Assembly: GCA_964344135.1 (NCBI GenBank)
Contig: CAYFMF010000010.1
Span: 1-45,937, forward strand
Source: Thiopontia sp964344135
GTDB taxonomy: Bacteria > Pseudomonadota > Gammaproteobacteria > GCF-002020875
DNA length: 45,937 nt
Direction: 5' to 3'
Below the pieces are notes generated by a model, which did no database searches, was not told where the DNA came from, and saw nothing but the letters and a program-made list of their open reading frames with translations. The position numbers and the translations under genes are program-made. Positions 14,348-22,427 of this stretch are shown here, piece by piece (position 1 is the first letter of the stretch; every line of letters begins with the position of its first letter).

Positions 14348-15736
14348 ATGGAGCAGATACTGACATTTGACATGGAGTTGATCCGTCGTTATGACAAGGC
14401 GGGGCCACGCTATACCTCCTACCCAACTGCAGTACAGTTTAACGAGGGGTTTGACCGCAACAGCTACAAGGCGGCGGCCGCCCGTACCAACCGGGAAGAG
14501 CCCCTGCGTCCGCTCTCCCTCTATTTTCATATCCCGTTCTGCGACACGGTCTGTTTCTATTGTGGTTGCAACAAGATTGCGACCAAGGAGCGCACCAAGT
14601 CACCCCCCTACCTGGATCGCCTGGCACGTGAGCTGGAGCTACAGAGTGAACAGTTCGATGCCTCACGCATCGTCGATCAGCTGCACTGGGGTGGAGGGAC
14701 CCCTACCTTCCTCAACCACGACGAGATTCGTCGTTTGATGGATCTGACCCGCAGCAACTTCAACCTTCGAAGCGATGACGAGGGGGAATACTCGATCGAG
14801 ATTGATCCCCGTGAGGCAACGGCAGAGACCATCGCCCTGCTCAGGGAAGAGGGGTTCAATCGCATGAGTCTGGGGCTGCAGGACTTTGATCCGGTGGTGC
14901 AGAGGGCGGTTAACCGCATTCAGTCGGAGGAGGAGACCTTTGCGGTGCTCAATGCGGCACGTGATACCGGATTCAAATCGATCAGTATCGATCTGATCTA
15001 TGGTCTTCCGCATCAGACTGCAGACAGCTTCCAGAAGACGGTGGACAAGGTGCTGGAGGTGCGTCCGGATCGTCTCTCGGTCTTCAACTATGCTCACTTG
15101 CCGGAGATCTTCAAGCCACAGCGCCGCATCAACGAGGCAGACCTTCCTACACCGGATCAGAAGCTGGAGATCCTGCAGCGTACCAATCAGCAGCTCTCTG
15201 AGGCGGGTTACCTCTATATCGGGATGGATCACTTTGCACTACCCGATGATGAGCTGGCGGTGGCACAGCGAGAGGGAACGCTCTACAGAAATTTCCAGGG
15301 CTACTCCACCCATCGTGACTGTGACCTGATCGGGCTCGGTGTTACCTCTATTGGCGTTGTAGGGAACACCTATTCTCAAAACCTGAAGGGGATGGATGAC
15401 TACTATGCAGCAATCGATGCGGGCAGGCTGCCGATCTTCCGCGGCGTGGAGCTGGATGGCGATGACCTGCTGCGGCGGGATGTCATTACCGAACTGATCT
15501 GCAACTTCCGCCTCCGCTATCGCGATATTGAGCAGCGCCACAACATCAGCTTCAGCGACTACTTCCCGGTAGAGCTGGAGGAGCTCAAGGTGATGGAGCA
15601 GGATGGATTGCTGACCATGGATAGTGAAGGTGTGACGGTAGCCACGGCAGGTCGCTTGCTGATTCGCAACGTCTGCATGGTCTTCGACCGCTATCTGCGC
15701 GAGAAGCAGGCGCAGCACTTCTCAAAGGTGATCTAG
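14348..15736 (+). CDS. hemN: oxygen-independent coproporphyrinogen III oxidase HemN
   Basis: A 462-residue radical-SAM enzyme that decarboxylates coproporphyrinogen III to protoporphyrinogen IX without oxygen in haem synthesis. The cluster-binding Cys are C65, C69 and C72 (CDTVCFYCGC), and the extra Cys74 typical of true HemN is present. GPRYTSYPTA at the N-terminus and HWGGGTPTF also fit HemN rather than HemW. Start at ATG 14348 with AGGAGG upstream; the frame stays open further upstream but overlaps prmB and lacks family similarity. No FNR box is evident. Confidence 0.96.
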   Translation: MEQILTFDMELIRRYDKAGPRYTSYPTAVQFNEGFDRNSYKAAAARTNREEPLRPLSLYFHIPFCDTVCFYCGCNKIATKERTKSPPYLDRLARELELQSEQFDASRIVDQLHWGGGTPTFLNHDEIRRLMDLTRSNFNLRSDDEGEYSIEIDPREATAETIALLREEGFNRMSLGLQDFDPVVQRAVNRIQSEEETFAVLNAARDTGFKSISIDLIYGLPHQTADSFQKTVDKVLEVRPDRLSVFNYAHLPEIFKPQRRINEADLPTPDQKLEILQRTNQQLSEAGYLYIGMDHFALPDDELAVAQREGTLYRNFQGYSTHRDCDLIGLGVTSIGVVGNTYSQNLKGMDDYYAAIDAGRLPIFRGVELDGDDLLRRDVITELICNFRLRYRDIEQRHNISFSDYFPVELEELKVMEQDGLLTMDSEGVTVATAGRLLIRNVCMVFDRYLREKQAQHFSKVI

Positions 15737-15738
15737 GA

Positions 15739-15927
15739 GGCTGTCCTGTATGGGGTTCTCTCCACCCGTTTCTGCTTGATGCCTTCAGAACCACACGCTA
15801 CACGCTGGAGGTGACGATTCACAATGAGAACAACTTTAGCTACAGTGAGGATACCCGGTTAGGGACTTACGGCCATGACGAGCGCTCTCACCATGCCGAT
15901 GAGAATACCCTATTGAGGGTATCCTGA
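15739..15927 (+). pseudogene. 3' remnant of a FABP-like/haem-binding beta-barrel protein gene
   Basis: Reading in frame, this stretch encodes 62 residues ending TRYTLEVTIHNENNFSYSED...HADENTLLRVS and a TGA at 15925. The pattern (alternating beta-strands, then H-x-D-x-NTL-x-RV at the end) resembles the C-terminal part of FABP-like/DUF1794 beta-barrel proteins, recognised from memory. The N-terminal part of the gene is missing because hemN ends three bases before, and there is no start codon or ribosome binding site. I read it as a decayed, truncated gene. Confidence 0.5.
15905..15922. terminator. hairpin between convergent hemN/remnant and mdh
   Basis: ATACCC (15905-15910), loop TATTGA, GGGTAT (15917-15922). 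It is 19 bases beyond the mdh stop on the minus strand and may end the reductive TCA transcript, although no T-tract follows. Confidence 0.35.
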
Positions 15928-15940
15928 ACGGGATCGGGTT

Positions 15941-16879
15941 CTATTTGATCCGTTCTATATTTTCTTTCAGTGACTGGTAGTTCTCGTTGAGCTGAGCACG
16001 CTCCTCAGCGCTCAGTTCCATCTCCACAATCCGCTCAACCCCACCTGCACCGATGACAGAGGGGACGCCAATAAAGCAGTCATTGATTCCATACTCTCCA
16101 TCACAGCGGACCGAGGAGGCGATCAGCCGCTTCTTGTTGTAAAGATAGGCCTCGACCATCTCCATGATTGCGGAGGCGGGGCTGATATAGGCACTGCCCT
16201 GCCCGAGCAGCTGCACGATCTCGGTCCCGGCGTGGCGGGTGCGCTCGACAATCTCCTCAATCTTCTCATCGGAGAGCAGGGTCTGGATCGGGATGCCGCC
16301 AACCGTTGCAGTACGGGTCAGTGGAATCATGGAGGGACCGTGTCCACCCATCACCATGCAGGAGACATCCTTGGCGGAGAAGCCGGTCTCCATCGCAATA
16401 AAGAGGCGAAAACGACCGCTGTCGAGTGCACCGGAGAGGCCGATTACCCGATTCTTTGGGAATCCGGAGTAGTGCTGAAATGCCTGGCACATGGTATCGA
16501 CCGGATTGGTGGATAGGACCACAAAGGCGTTTGGAGCATGTTTTGCAACCTGCTCGGCTACGGATTGGATCACCCCAAGATTGATCTCCAGCAGGTCATT
16601 TCGACTCATTCCGGCCCTGCGTGGAATGCCTGCAGTTACAATGACCACCTCGGCATCGGCGATCTCGCTGTAGTCACTGGTTGCTGTAATCTCTACATCC
16701 ACACCGGCGTGGGGGCGCAGTGCCATGATATCGAGTGCCTTCCCCTTGATGGGGTCAACCGCCTCGGGGAGGTCGACAATCACCACTTCCGCGTGGTCCT
16801 TCTGGGTGATCATCAGGGCCAGGGCGGTACCGATCTGGCCACCACCAACGAGTGCAATCTTTCTTGTCTGTAAACTCAT
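15941..16879 (-). CDS. mdh: malate dehydrogenase (LDH-like type)
   Basis: A 312-residue NAD-dependent malate dehydrogenase. The Rossmann motif GGGQIG is near residue 13, the acidic residue that selects NAD is in VDLPE, the active-site loop is IPRRAGMSR, the Asn is in STNPVD and the catalytic His in GGHGPSMIPL. It belongs to the lactate-dehydrogenase-like MDH group used by Chlorobi, Aquificae and others, not the E. coli mitochondrial-type enzyme. As last gene of the minus-strand module, it supplies the oxaloacetate-to-malate step of the reductive TCA cycle. It starts just after a small membrane-protein gene. Confidence 0.95.
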   Translation of the reverse strand: MSLQTRKIALVGGGQIGTALALMITQKDHAEVVIVDLPEAVDPIKGKALDIMALRPHAGVDVEITATSDYSEIADAEVVIVTAGIPRRAGMSRNDLLEINLGVIQSVAEQVAKHAPNAFVVLSTNPVDTMCQAFQHYSGFPKNRVIGLSGALDSGRFRLFIAMETGFSAKDVSCMVMGGHGPSMIPLTRTATVGGIPIQTLLSDEKIEEIVERTRHAGTEIVQLLGQGSAYISPASAIMEMVEAYLYNKKRLIASSVRCDGEYGINDCFIGVPSVIGAGGVERIVEMELSAEERAQLNENYQSLKENIERIK

Positions 16880-16885
16880 GCGTCT

Positions 16886-17077
16886 CTATCTGTTTAATGT
16901 TACGTTCTGTTGCTCATCTCTTCCCGGGGCAGGGCAGCTACCCTTGCTGGCACAGGCGCCACAACCGGGCTTGTATCCGAACTGCTCGGGATCCTTTCTC
17001 TTCAGCCACTCCTGAAACAGTACCCAGCCAACCAGCAGGGCAATCAGGGCAAGGATGGAGAGGAGATAGCCCATCAT
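16886..17077 (-). CDS. small Cys-rich single-span membrane protein of the Rnf block
   Basis: A 63-residue protein with one membrane segment (about residues 3-23, GYLLSILALIALLVGWVLF), a charged stretch and a Cys-rich tail CGACASKGSC. I do not recognise a named family. The layout resembles NqrM (DUF539), a small Cys protein needed to mature the Rnf relative Na+-NQR, but the Cys spacing differs and homology is not shown. It overlaps rnfA by four bases (ATGA), so it is translationally coupled to an Rnf subunit; a role in Fe-S or flavin maturation of Rnf is a guess from context. Confidence 0.7.
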   Translation of the reverse strand: MMGYLLSILALIALLVGWVLFQEWLKRKDPEQFGYKPGCGACASKGSCPAPGRDEQQNVTLNR

Positions 17078-17664
17078 GATGAGAAGAGCCCTGCAAAACC
17101 CATAAATGCCATCGAGAGCACTCCAGCAATAATCAGGTTGAATGCGGTGCCACGAATCAGGGTCGGGACATCGGAGAGCTCACTCTCCTCCCGCAGCCCG
17201 GCCATCAACAGCAGTGCAAGTGTGAATCCGCCACCTGCCCCGAGCGCAAAGATAAAGCTCTCGACAAAACCGTACTCACGATTGGTGGCAAAGATCGCAA
17301 GCCCGAGGATGGCGCAGTTGGTGGTGATCAGCGGCAGGAAGATCCCCAGTGAGCGGAAGAGGGAGGGGCTCAGTTTCTTGATCAGCATCTCGATGAACTG
17401 CACCACGCTGGCGATCACCACAATAAAGCTGATCAGCCGCAGGTAGGGGGCGTGCGGAAGAATGTAGGTGTTCAGTGCCCAGGCGCAGATTGCGGTGATG
17501 ATCAGTACAAAGGTGGTGGCCAGTCCGAGACGGAACGAGGTCTCCAGCTTTCCGGAGACGCCAAGGAAGGGGCAGAGGCCGAGAAAGTAGGCGAGTACAA
17601 AGTTGTTGACCAGCAGGGCGCTGATAAAGATCCAGAGGAAGTGCTGCAGGGCGGCATCAGTCAT
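17074..17664 (-). CDS. rnfA: Rnf complex subunit RnfA
   Basis: A 196-residue integral membrane protein with about six membrane segments, homologous to NqrE. The conserved Cys-containing half-helices are visible as YFLGLCPFLG near residue 31 and TTNCAILG near residue 113; these Cys bind the membrane-embedded cluster that RnfA and RnfE share. Rnf moves ions across the membrane while passing electrons between ferredoxin and NAD. It comes after rnfE here, with a 159-base gap that contains hairpins, and it overlaps the small Cys-rich gene downstream. Confidence 0.95.
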   Translation of the reverse strand: MTDAALQHFLWIFISALLVNNFVLAYFLGLCPFLGVSGKLETSFRLGLATTFVLIITAICAWALNTYILPHAPYLRLISFIVVIASVVQFIEMLIKKLSPSLFRSLGIFLPLITTNCAILGLAIFATNREYGFVESFIFALGAGGGFTLALLLMAGLREESELSDVPTLIRGTAFNLIIAGVLSMAFMGFAGLFSS

Positions 17665-17823
17665 GCTGGTACCCCGAACTTATCTTGAGACTTCCTGGAA
17701 ATCTTCTCTGCGGCTGTCGATAGCCAGGGATGGCTATCGTCAAGCGACACATGGATGTACTGGAGCGTGTCACAGAGGAGGTTGCCAGACAGGCTCTCAA
17801 TCCAGTTACTGCAGTGTGATCTA
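17665..17823. repeat. hairpin-bearing repeat-like spacer between rnfE and rnfA
   Basis: This is one of the longest non-coding gaps inside the minus-strand module. It holds CGATAGCCA-GGGA-TGGCTATCG (17718-17739, nine perfect pairs) and, 15 bases on, ACAT-GG-ATGT, followed by GGAGCGTGTCAC. Consecutive small hairpins with GGGA or GG loops are typical of dispersed intergenic repeats, but only one copy is in the window, so membership in a repeat family is not proved. It could also be an RNA-processing site. Confidence 0.5.
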
Positions 17824-18474
17824 TCATATGCGCTCCTCCGCCGTCTGCAGCAGGCGCATCTGTGCCTCTCTCCGCTTCTCGGTAACCCAGTTGAAGAAGA
17901 GGAGGATCAGCCCCAGGGTAAGGAAGCCGCCCGGTGGCAGGATCATGATGATCCAGGGTTCGAAGTTGGGGCCAAACAGGGAGACCCCAAACAGTGCACC
18001 CTCGCCCAGAATCTCACGCACGCCTCCGAGTGCCAGCAGGGCAAAGAGGAAGCCGCCCGCCATCCCCACCGCATCCATCACGGCAAAGCGGACACTGTTG
18101 CGTGAGGCGAAGGCCTCCTGGCGTCCGAGGATCAGGCAGTTTGCGGTAATCAGCGGGATGAAGGCCCCCAGCTCCTTGTGGATCTTGGGGAAGAGGGCCA
18201 GCAGGGTGTAGTCGATAATGGTTACGAAGGTGGCGATAATGATGATGTAGCTGGAGATGCGTACCTGCTTGGGAATCCACTTGCGCATCATCGAGACCAG
18301 CAGGCTGGAGCCTACCAGGACAAAGAAGGTGGCCAGCCCCATCGCCAGGGCATTGATCGCGGAGTTGGTTACCGCCAGCATCGGGCACATGCCGAGTACC
18401 TGGACAAAGACCGGGTTGTCTCTCCAGATCCCCTTGATCATCTCCTGATAGGCACTTTCCGGTGTTCTTGCCAT
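17824..18474 (-). CDS. rnfE: Rnf complex subunit RnfE
   Basis: A 216-residue membrane protein, homologous to NqrD and paralogous to RnfA. Conserved Cys lie in LGMCPMLAVTNSA near residue 27 and TANCLILGRQEAFAS near residue 110, the pair that with RnfA coordinates the intramembrane iron site. About six membrane segments are seen. Start at ATG 18472-18474 (MARTPESAYQEM); the frame extends upstream but overlaps rnfG. The C-terminus ends in a charged tail (EKRREAQMRLLQTAEERI). Confidence 0.95.
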   Translation of the reverse strand: MARTPESAYQEMIKGIWRDNPVFVQVLGMCPMLAVTNSAINALAMGLATFFVLVGSSLLVSMMRKWIPKQVRISSYIIIIATFVTIIDYTLLALFPKIHKELGAFIPLITANCLILGRQEAFASRNSVRFAVMDAVGMAGGFLFALLALGGVREILGEGALFGVSLFGPNFEPWIIMILPPGGFLTLGLILLFFNWVTEKRREAQMRLLQTAEERI

Positions 18475-18475
18475 G

Positions 18476-19168
18476 TTACTGACTCCTCTCCTGCAGTGGG
18501 ATCCCGTGGGTAGGGAGTTTGTTGATCCAGCGCTCATTCCCCTCGTTGATGATGCGCACTACGGCCTTGGAGGAGATGGTTGCGCCGGTAATGGCATCCA
18601 CCTCGTTGGGCGCGCTTCTCATCCCCTTTTTCACGGTAATGATCTCGGGATCAATGGCGAGGTTATCAAAGTTGGAGACGAAGGAGAGATCCTTGTAGAT
18701 CTTGTCACCCAGCCCCGGAGTCTCACGGCTCTCCAGGATCTCCATTCCCACTACCGTCCGTTTTTCTGGAATGTATCCATAGAGCAGGCCGATGGTATCC
18801 TGAAATCCGGGGCCGGCGCTGGGGATGGCGTAGCCGACAAATTCACCCTGCCGGTTGTAACCGCCATAGAGGGTGTTCTCATCCTTTCCCTTCTTGCTGC
18901 GGAGGCGCAGTTGGCCGCTGTCGTACTGGAATTTTTTCATCTCCGAAACGCCGGGCAGTACCTTGAAGACAGCCTCCCTCAGTTCGCGCGCCTTGTTTGC
19001 GGTGATGGTGGGTAGGGTTGCCTCATAGATCCCGACAATGGCGACACCGGAGATCAACCCGGCTATTGCCAGGGTGGAGATCAGGCGGGTGGAGCTGGGC
19101 TCCGACTCTGCAGGAGTCGGGATTGCTGGTTCCTGGTCTGGCTGCTGCTCCTCCGTGGATCCGCTCAT
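18476..19168 (-). CDS. rnfG: Rnf complex subunit RnfG
   Basis: A 230-residue protein with one N-terminal membrane helix (about residues 29-48, LISTLAIAGLISGVAIVGIY) and a periplasmic FMN-binding domain. The Thr that carries covalent FMN is in the motif AITGATISS near residue 200, and GLGDKI is another conserved family segment. An acidic, Pro-rich extension of about 25 residues precedes the membrane helix. Start at ATG 19166-19168, overlapping the rnfD stop by four bases. One base separates its stop from the rnfE start. Confidence 0.95.
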   Translation of the reverse strand: MSGSTEEQQPDQEPAIPTPAESEPSSTRLISTLAIAGLISGVAIVGIYEATLPTITANKARELREAVFKVLPGVSEMKKFQYDSGQLRLRSKKGKDENTLYGGYNRQGEFVGYAIPSAGPGFQDTIGLLYGYIPEKRTVVGMEILESRETPGLGDKIYKDLSFVSNFDNLAIDPEIITVKKGMRSAPNEVDAITGATISSKAVVRIINEGNERWINKLPTHGIPLQERSQ

Positions 19169-20181
19169 GAGCTGCTCCTGCCGAAGACACGAGGCTGAGT
19201 ATAGCGGTTGATCAGTGGAGTGGCGGCATTCATGAAGAGGATGGCATAGAGTACCCCCTCGGGCAGTCCACCGAAGTTGCGGATCAGTACCACCAGCAGT
19301 CCAGTGCCGATTCCGAAGATCCACGCCCCCTTGGGGGTTACCGGAGAGGTGACCGGATCGGTTGCCATGTAGATGGCGCCCAGCAACATGCCACCCGAGA
19401 AGAGGGTAAAGTGGATATCGGGGAAGCGAACGGGATCGATGGTCTGTAGCAGCAGGGTAAAGAGGCCGGCAGAGAGGAATATTCCGGCTGGGATGCGCCA
19501 CTCCAGTGCACGACGCAGCAGCAGATAGACTCCTCCCGCCAGCAGTAGCAGCCCGTTGGTCTCGCCCAGTGAACCGGCTGTGTTTCCAAACATCAGGGCA
19601 AGGATGGGGGTGCCGGTCTGCTCAAACTTCATCAGCCCCAGCGGGGTCGCTGCACTCATCGCATCCAGTGGTGGTGACTGCATGAAGGGGAGGGCCAGTG
19701 TGCTGGGGTGGATGGTGAAGAACCCCTCCGGTCCGGTGGCTGCATGCCAGGTGGTCATGGCGATGGGAAAGGTACCGAGCAGGAAGGCACGTCCAACAAT
19801 GGCCGGGTTGAAGAGGTTGTTTCCAAGTCCACCCCAGATGGTCTTGCCCAGTCCGATTGCGGCCACACCACCCAGCCAGGCCATCCAGAGCGGGAGTGCG
19901 GGGGGGAGGGTCATCCCCAGAAGCAGACCGGTGAGCAGGGCACTGCCATCCCCCAGGACAACGGAGCGCTGCTGTTTTTCTGTAAAGAGCCATTCGGTGC
20001 TGAGGGCACCGAGGATGGAGGCAATGACCACCAGCAGGGCGCTGAGGCCGAAGAACCAGATTCCGGAGAGCAGTGCCGGCAGCAGTGCAATCAGCACATC
20101 ACGCATTGCCGTGGGTACATTCAGCCCCTGCTTCAGCAGTGGTGCGGACTGCAGGAGAAGATTCGGGTCGTCTCTCTTCAT
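19165..20181 (-). CDS. rnfD: Rnf complex subunit RnfD
   Basis: A 338-residue membrane protein with about nine or ten hydrophobic segments, homologous to NqrB. The covalent FMN site is the Thr in SAATPLGLMK near residue 177 (family pattern S/GATPLG). LGNNLFNPAIVGRAFL and LFSGGMLLGAIYMATDPVTSP are strongly conserved RnfD/NqrB stretches. Start at ATG 20179-20181, four bases inside the rnfC end (ATGA overlap), so translation is coupled. Confidence 0.95.
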   Translation of the reverse strand: MKRDDPNLLLQSAPLLKQGLNVPTAMRDVLIALLPALLSGIWFFGLSALLVVIASILGALSTEWLFTEKQQRSVVLGDGSALLTGLLLGMTLPPALPLWMAWLGGVAAIGLGKTIWGGLGNNLFNPAIVGRAFLLGTFPIAMTTWHAATGPEGFFTIHPSTLALPFMQSPPLDAMSAATPLGLMKFEQTGTPILALMFGNTAGSLGETNGLLLLAGGVYLLLRRALEWRIPAGIFLSAGLFTLLLQTIDPVRFPDIHFTLFSGGMLLGAIYMATDPVTSPVTPKGAWIFGIGTGLLVVLIRNFGGLPEGVLYAILFMNAATPLINRYTQPRVFGRSSS

Positions 20182-21527
20182 GCGGCCTGCTCCACCGGAT
20201 GCTGCCGCAGATTGTCCTTGGCGGTGCGGATCAGCTGGACGATGGGGATGTTGGAGGGGCAGGCGAAGCTGCAGGCGCCACACTCCACGCAGTCCATCAC
20301 GTTGTACTCCACACTCTCCTCATAGCGACGGTTGCGGCTGAGCAGGGCGAGCCGTGAGGGGTTGAGGAAATAGGGGCAGGCCTCCAGGCAGCGACCACAG
20401 CGTATACAGGGATACTCATGGGGGCGAGCGGTCTGTTGTTCCGTAAAGGCGAGGATGCCGGAGCTCCCCTTGAGAATCGGCACATCCAGGCTGGCGATGG
20501 GGAATCCCATCATCGGCCCGCCCATGATCACCTCGCGAGTCTCCTCATTGAGGCCACCACAGAACTCGAGTACATCACGAACCGGCGTCCCCAGAGGAAC
20601 CATCAGGTTGGCCGGCTGGTCGATGCCGGGGCCGGATACCGTGACCACCCGCTCAATCAGGGGGATGCCACTCTCGAAGAGGTCGGCAATGGCGACAATG
20701 GTTCCCACGTTGTTGACGGCCACGCCAATATCACGTGGAAGCTGTCCTGCGGGGACCTCCCTGCGATAGATGGACTGAATCAGCATCTTCTCCGCCCCCT
20801 GCGGATATTTGACCTCCAGAGGGGAGAGGGTGATGGGGAGGTCGGGGTGCTTTGACAACTCTGCTCTCAGTGAGCGGATCGCCTCTGGTTTGTTTTTCTC
20901 GATGCCGATATTGGCCCGTTGTGCGCCCAGCTTGCGGCGCAGGATCTCGGTCCCCTCAATGACGGCCGCAGGGCGCTCTACCATCAGGCGGTGATCGTTG
21001 GTGAGAAAGGGCTCGCACTCGGCGCCATTGATCAACAGGTCATCGATCCGTGCCCCATCGGGAATGGAGTACTTCACATGGCTGGGAAAGGCGGCACCGC
21101 CCATGCCGACAATGCCTGCCTGCTGGATTACCTCGATAAAGGCATCCAGGGAGAGACTCTCCCAGCTCTCTGGCGGGGTCGTCTCCACACGCTGGGTGGA
21201 GAAGGGGTCCGCCTCGATCACGATCGCCGGCTTGAATGATCCGTCGAGTGTGCGTTGCGGACTGATCTCACTGATGGTGCCGGTAACCGGGCTGTGTAGT
21301 GCGGTAGAGATAAATCCGCCCGGTTTGGCGATCATCTCACCGCGCCGGACACGCTGCCCCTTGTCGACAATGGAGATTGCCGGGGCACCAATATGCTGCC
21401 CTAGCGGCATTACAAAGCGACGCCCAAAGGGGACCCGCTGAATCACAAGGTGCTCGGTCTGCTCCTTGTGGTGTGTCGGGTGTACGCCGTGTGCGAAGCT
21501 GCGCCTGAAGGTCGAGAGAAAACCCAT
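20178..21527 (-). CDS. rnfC: Rnf complex subunit RnfC
   Basis: A 449-residue peripheral subunit with an NADH- and FMN-binding domain related to NuoF (GMGGAAFPSHVKY near residue 140, NGAECEPFLTNDHRLM after it), an SLBB-like region and two 4Fe-4S motifs near residues 372 (CIRCGRCLEACP) and 411 (CVECGACSFACP). It lacks the long Ala/Lys-rich tail of enterobacterial RnfC and is close to the compact clostridial form. It heads the C-D-G-E-A run and follows sucD after nine bases. Confidence 0.95.
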   Translation of the reverse strand: MGFLSTFRRSFAHGVHPTHHKEQTEHLVIQRVPFGRRFVMPLGQHIGAPAISIVDKGQRVRRGEMIAKPGGFISTALHSPVTGTISEISPQRTLDGSFKPAIVIEADPFSTQRVETTPPESWESLSLDAFIEVIQQAGIVGMGGAAFPSHVKYSIPDGARIDDLLINGAECEPFLTNDHRLMVERPAAVIEGTEILRRKLGAQRANIGIEKNKPEAIRSLRAELSKHPDLPITLSPLEVKYPQGAEKMLIQSIYRREVPAGQLPRDIGVAVNNVGTIVAIADLFESGIPLIERVVTVSGPGIDQPANLMVPLGTPVRDVLEFCGGLNEETREVIMGGPMMGFPIASLDVPILKGSSGILAFTEQQTARPHEYPCIRCGRCLEACPYFLNPSRLALLSRNRRYEESVEYNVMDCVECGACSFACPSNIPIVQLIRTAKDNLRQHPVEQAA

Positions 21528-21536
21528 ATCGGTCGG

Positions 21537-22412
21537 TTAGCCGTTCAGCAGCTCCGCCATATGTTTCCCAATCTCGGCAGGAGAGCGGGATACGGTGACG
21601 CCAGCCGCCTCGAGCGCCGCGATCTTGTCCTCAGCCGTCCCCTTGCCACCAGAGATGATGGCACCGGCGTGGCCCATTCTGCGTCCGGGAGGTGCAGTGA
21701 CCCCGGCAATGTAGGCGACGACCGGCTTGGTAACGTGCTGGCGAATATACTCTGCGGCCTCCTCCTCCTTGCTGCCGCCGATCTCGCCCACCAGGATAAT
21801 CCCCCTGGTCTGCTCATCCTGCTGGAAGAGCTCCAGGCAGTCGATAAAGTTCATGCCGTGGATCGGATCTCCACCGATGCCGATACAGGTGCTCTGTCCC
21901 AGCCCTTCATTGGTGGTCTGAAAGACCGCCTCATAGGTCAGGGTACCGGAGCGCGAGACAATGCCGATCGACCCCTCCTGGTGTATGTTGCCGGGCATGA
22001 TGCCGATCTTGCAGCCGCCAGGCGTGATGATGCCAGGGCAGTTGGGGCCAATCAGTCGGGCATCCGGGTAGTCCCGGAGGAAGGCCTTCACCTTGATCAT
22101 GTCCTGAACCGGAATCCCCTCCGTAATGCAGACGATGGTCTTGATCCCCGCCTCGGCGGCCTCAAAAACTGCATCGGCAGCAAAGGCGGCCGGGACGTAG
22201 ATCATGGTGGCATTGGCACCGGTTTCGGCCACAGCATCTGCAACGGTATTGAAGACCGGACGCTCCAGGTGACTCTGCCCCCCCTTGCCGGGTGTGACAC
22301 CGCCTACAATGTTGGTTCCATAGGCGATCGACTGTTCGGCATGAAAGGTTCCCTGTTTGCCGGTAAAGCCCTGAACGATGACACGGGTCTCACTGTTGAT
22401 TAGAACACTCAT
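21537..22412 (-). CDS. sucD: succinyl-CoA synthetase alpha subunit
   Basis: A 291-residue alpha subunit of succinate-CoA ligase. The CoA-binding N-terminus (VQGFTGKQGTFHAEQ), the Cys/Pro loop IGPNCPGIITPG and the phosphohistidine in GRRMGHAGAIISGG near residue 250 are intact. With SucC it makes succinyl-CoA, the substrate for reductive carboxylation by KorAB encoded upstream. It follows sucC by 15 bases and leads into rnfC, so the step is part of the reductive module rather than of an odhAB operon. Confidence 0.97.
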   Translation of the reverse strand: MSVLINSETRVIVQGFTGKQGTFHAEQSIAYGTNIVGGVTPGKGGQSHLERPVFNTVADAVAETGANATMIYVPAAFAADAVFEAAEAGIKTIVCITEGIPVQDMIKVKAFLRDYPDARLIGPNCPGIITPGGCKIGIMPGNIHQEGSIGIVSRSGTLTYEAVFQTTNEGLGQSTCIGIGGDPIHGMNFIDCLELFQQDEQTRGIILVGEIGGSKEEEAAEYIRQHVTKPVVAYIAGVTAPPGRRMGHAGAIISGGKGTAEDKIAALEAAGVTVSRSPAEIGKHMAELLNG

Positions 22413-22427
22413 CTCTTCGCTCCCTGG

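Noticed and set aside
16886..17077. direct assignment as NqrM
   Set aside because: Size, membrane span and Cys-rich tail are similar, but Cys number and spacing do not match the NqrM pattern I know.
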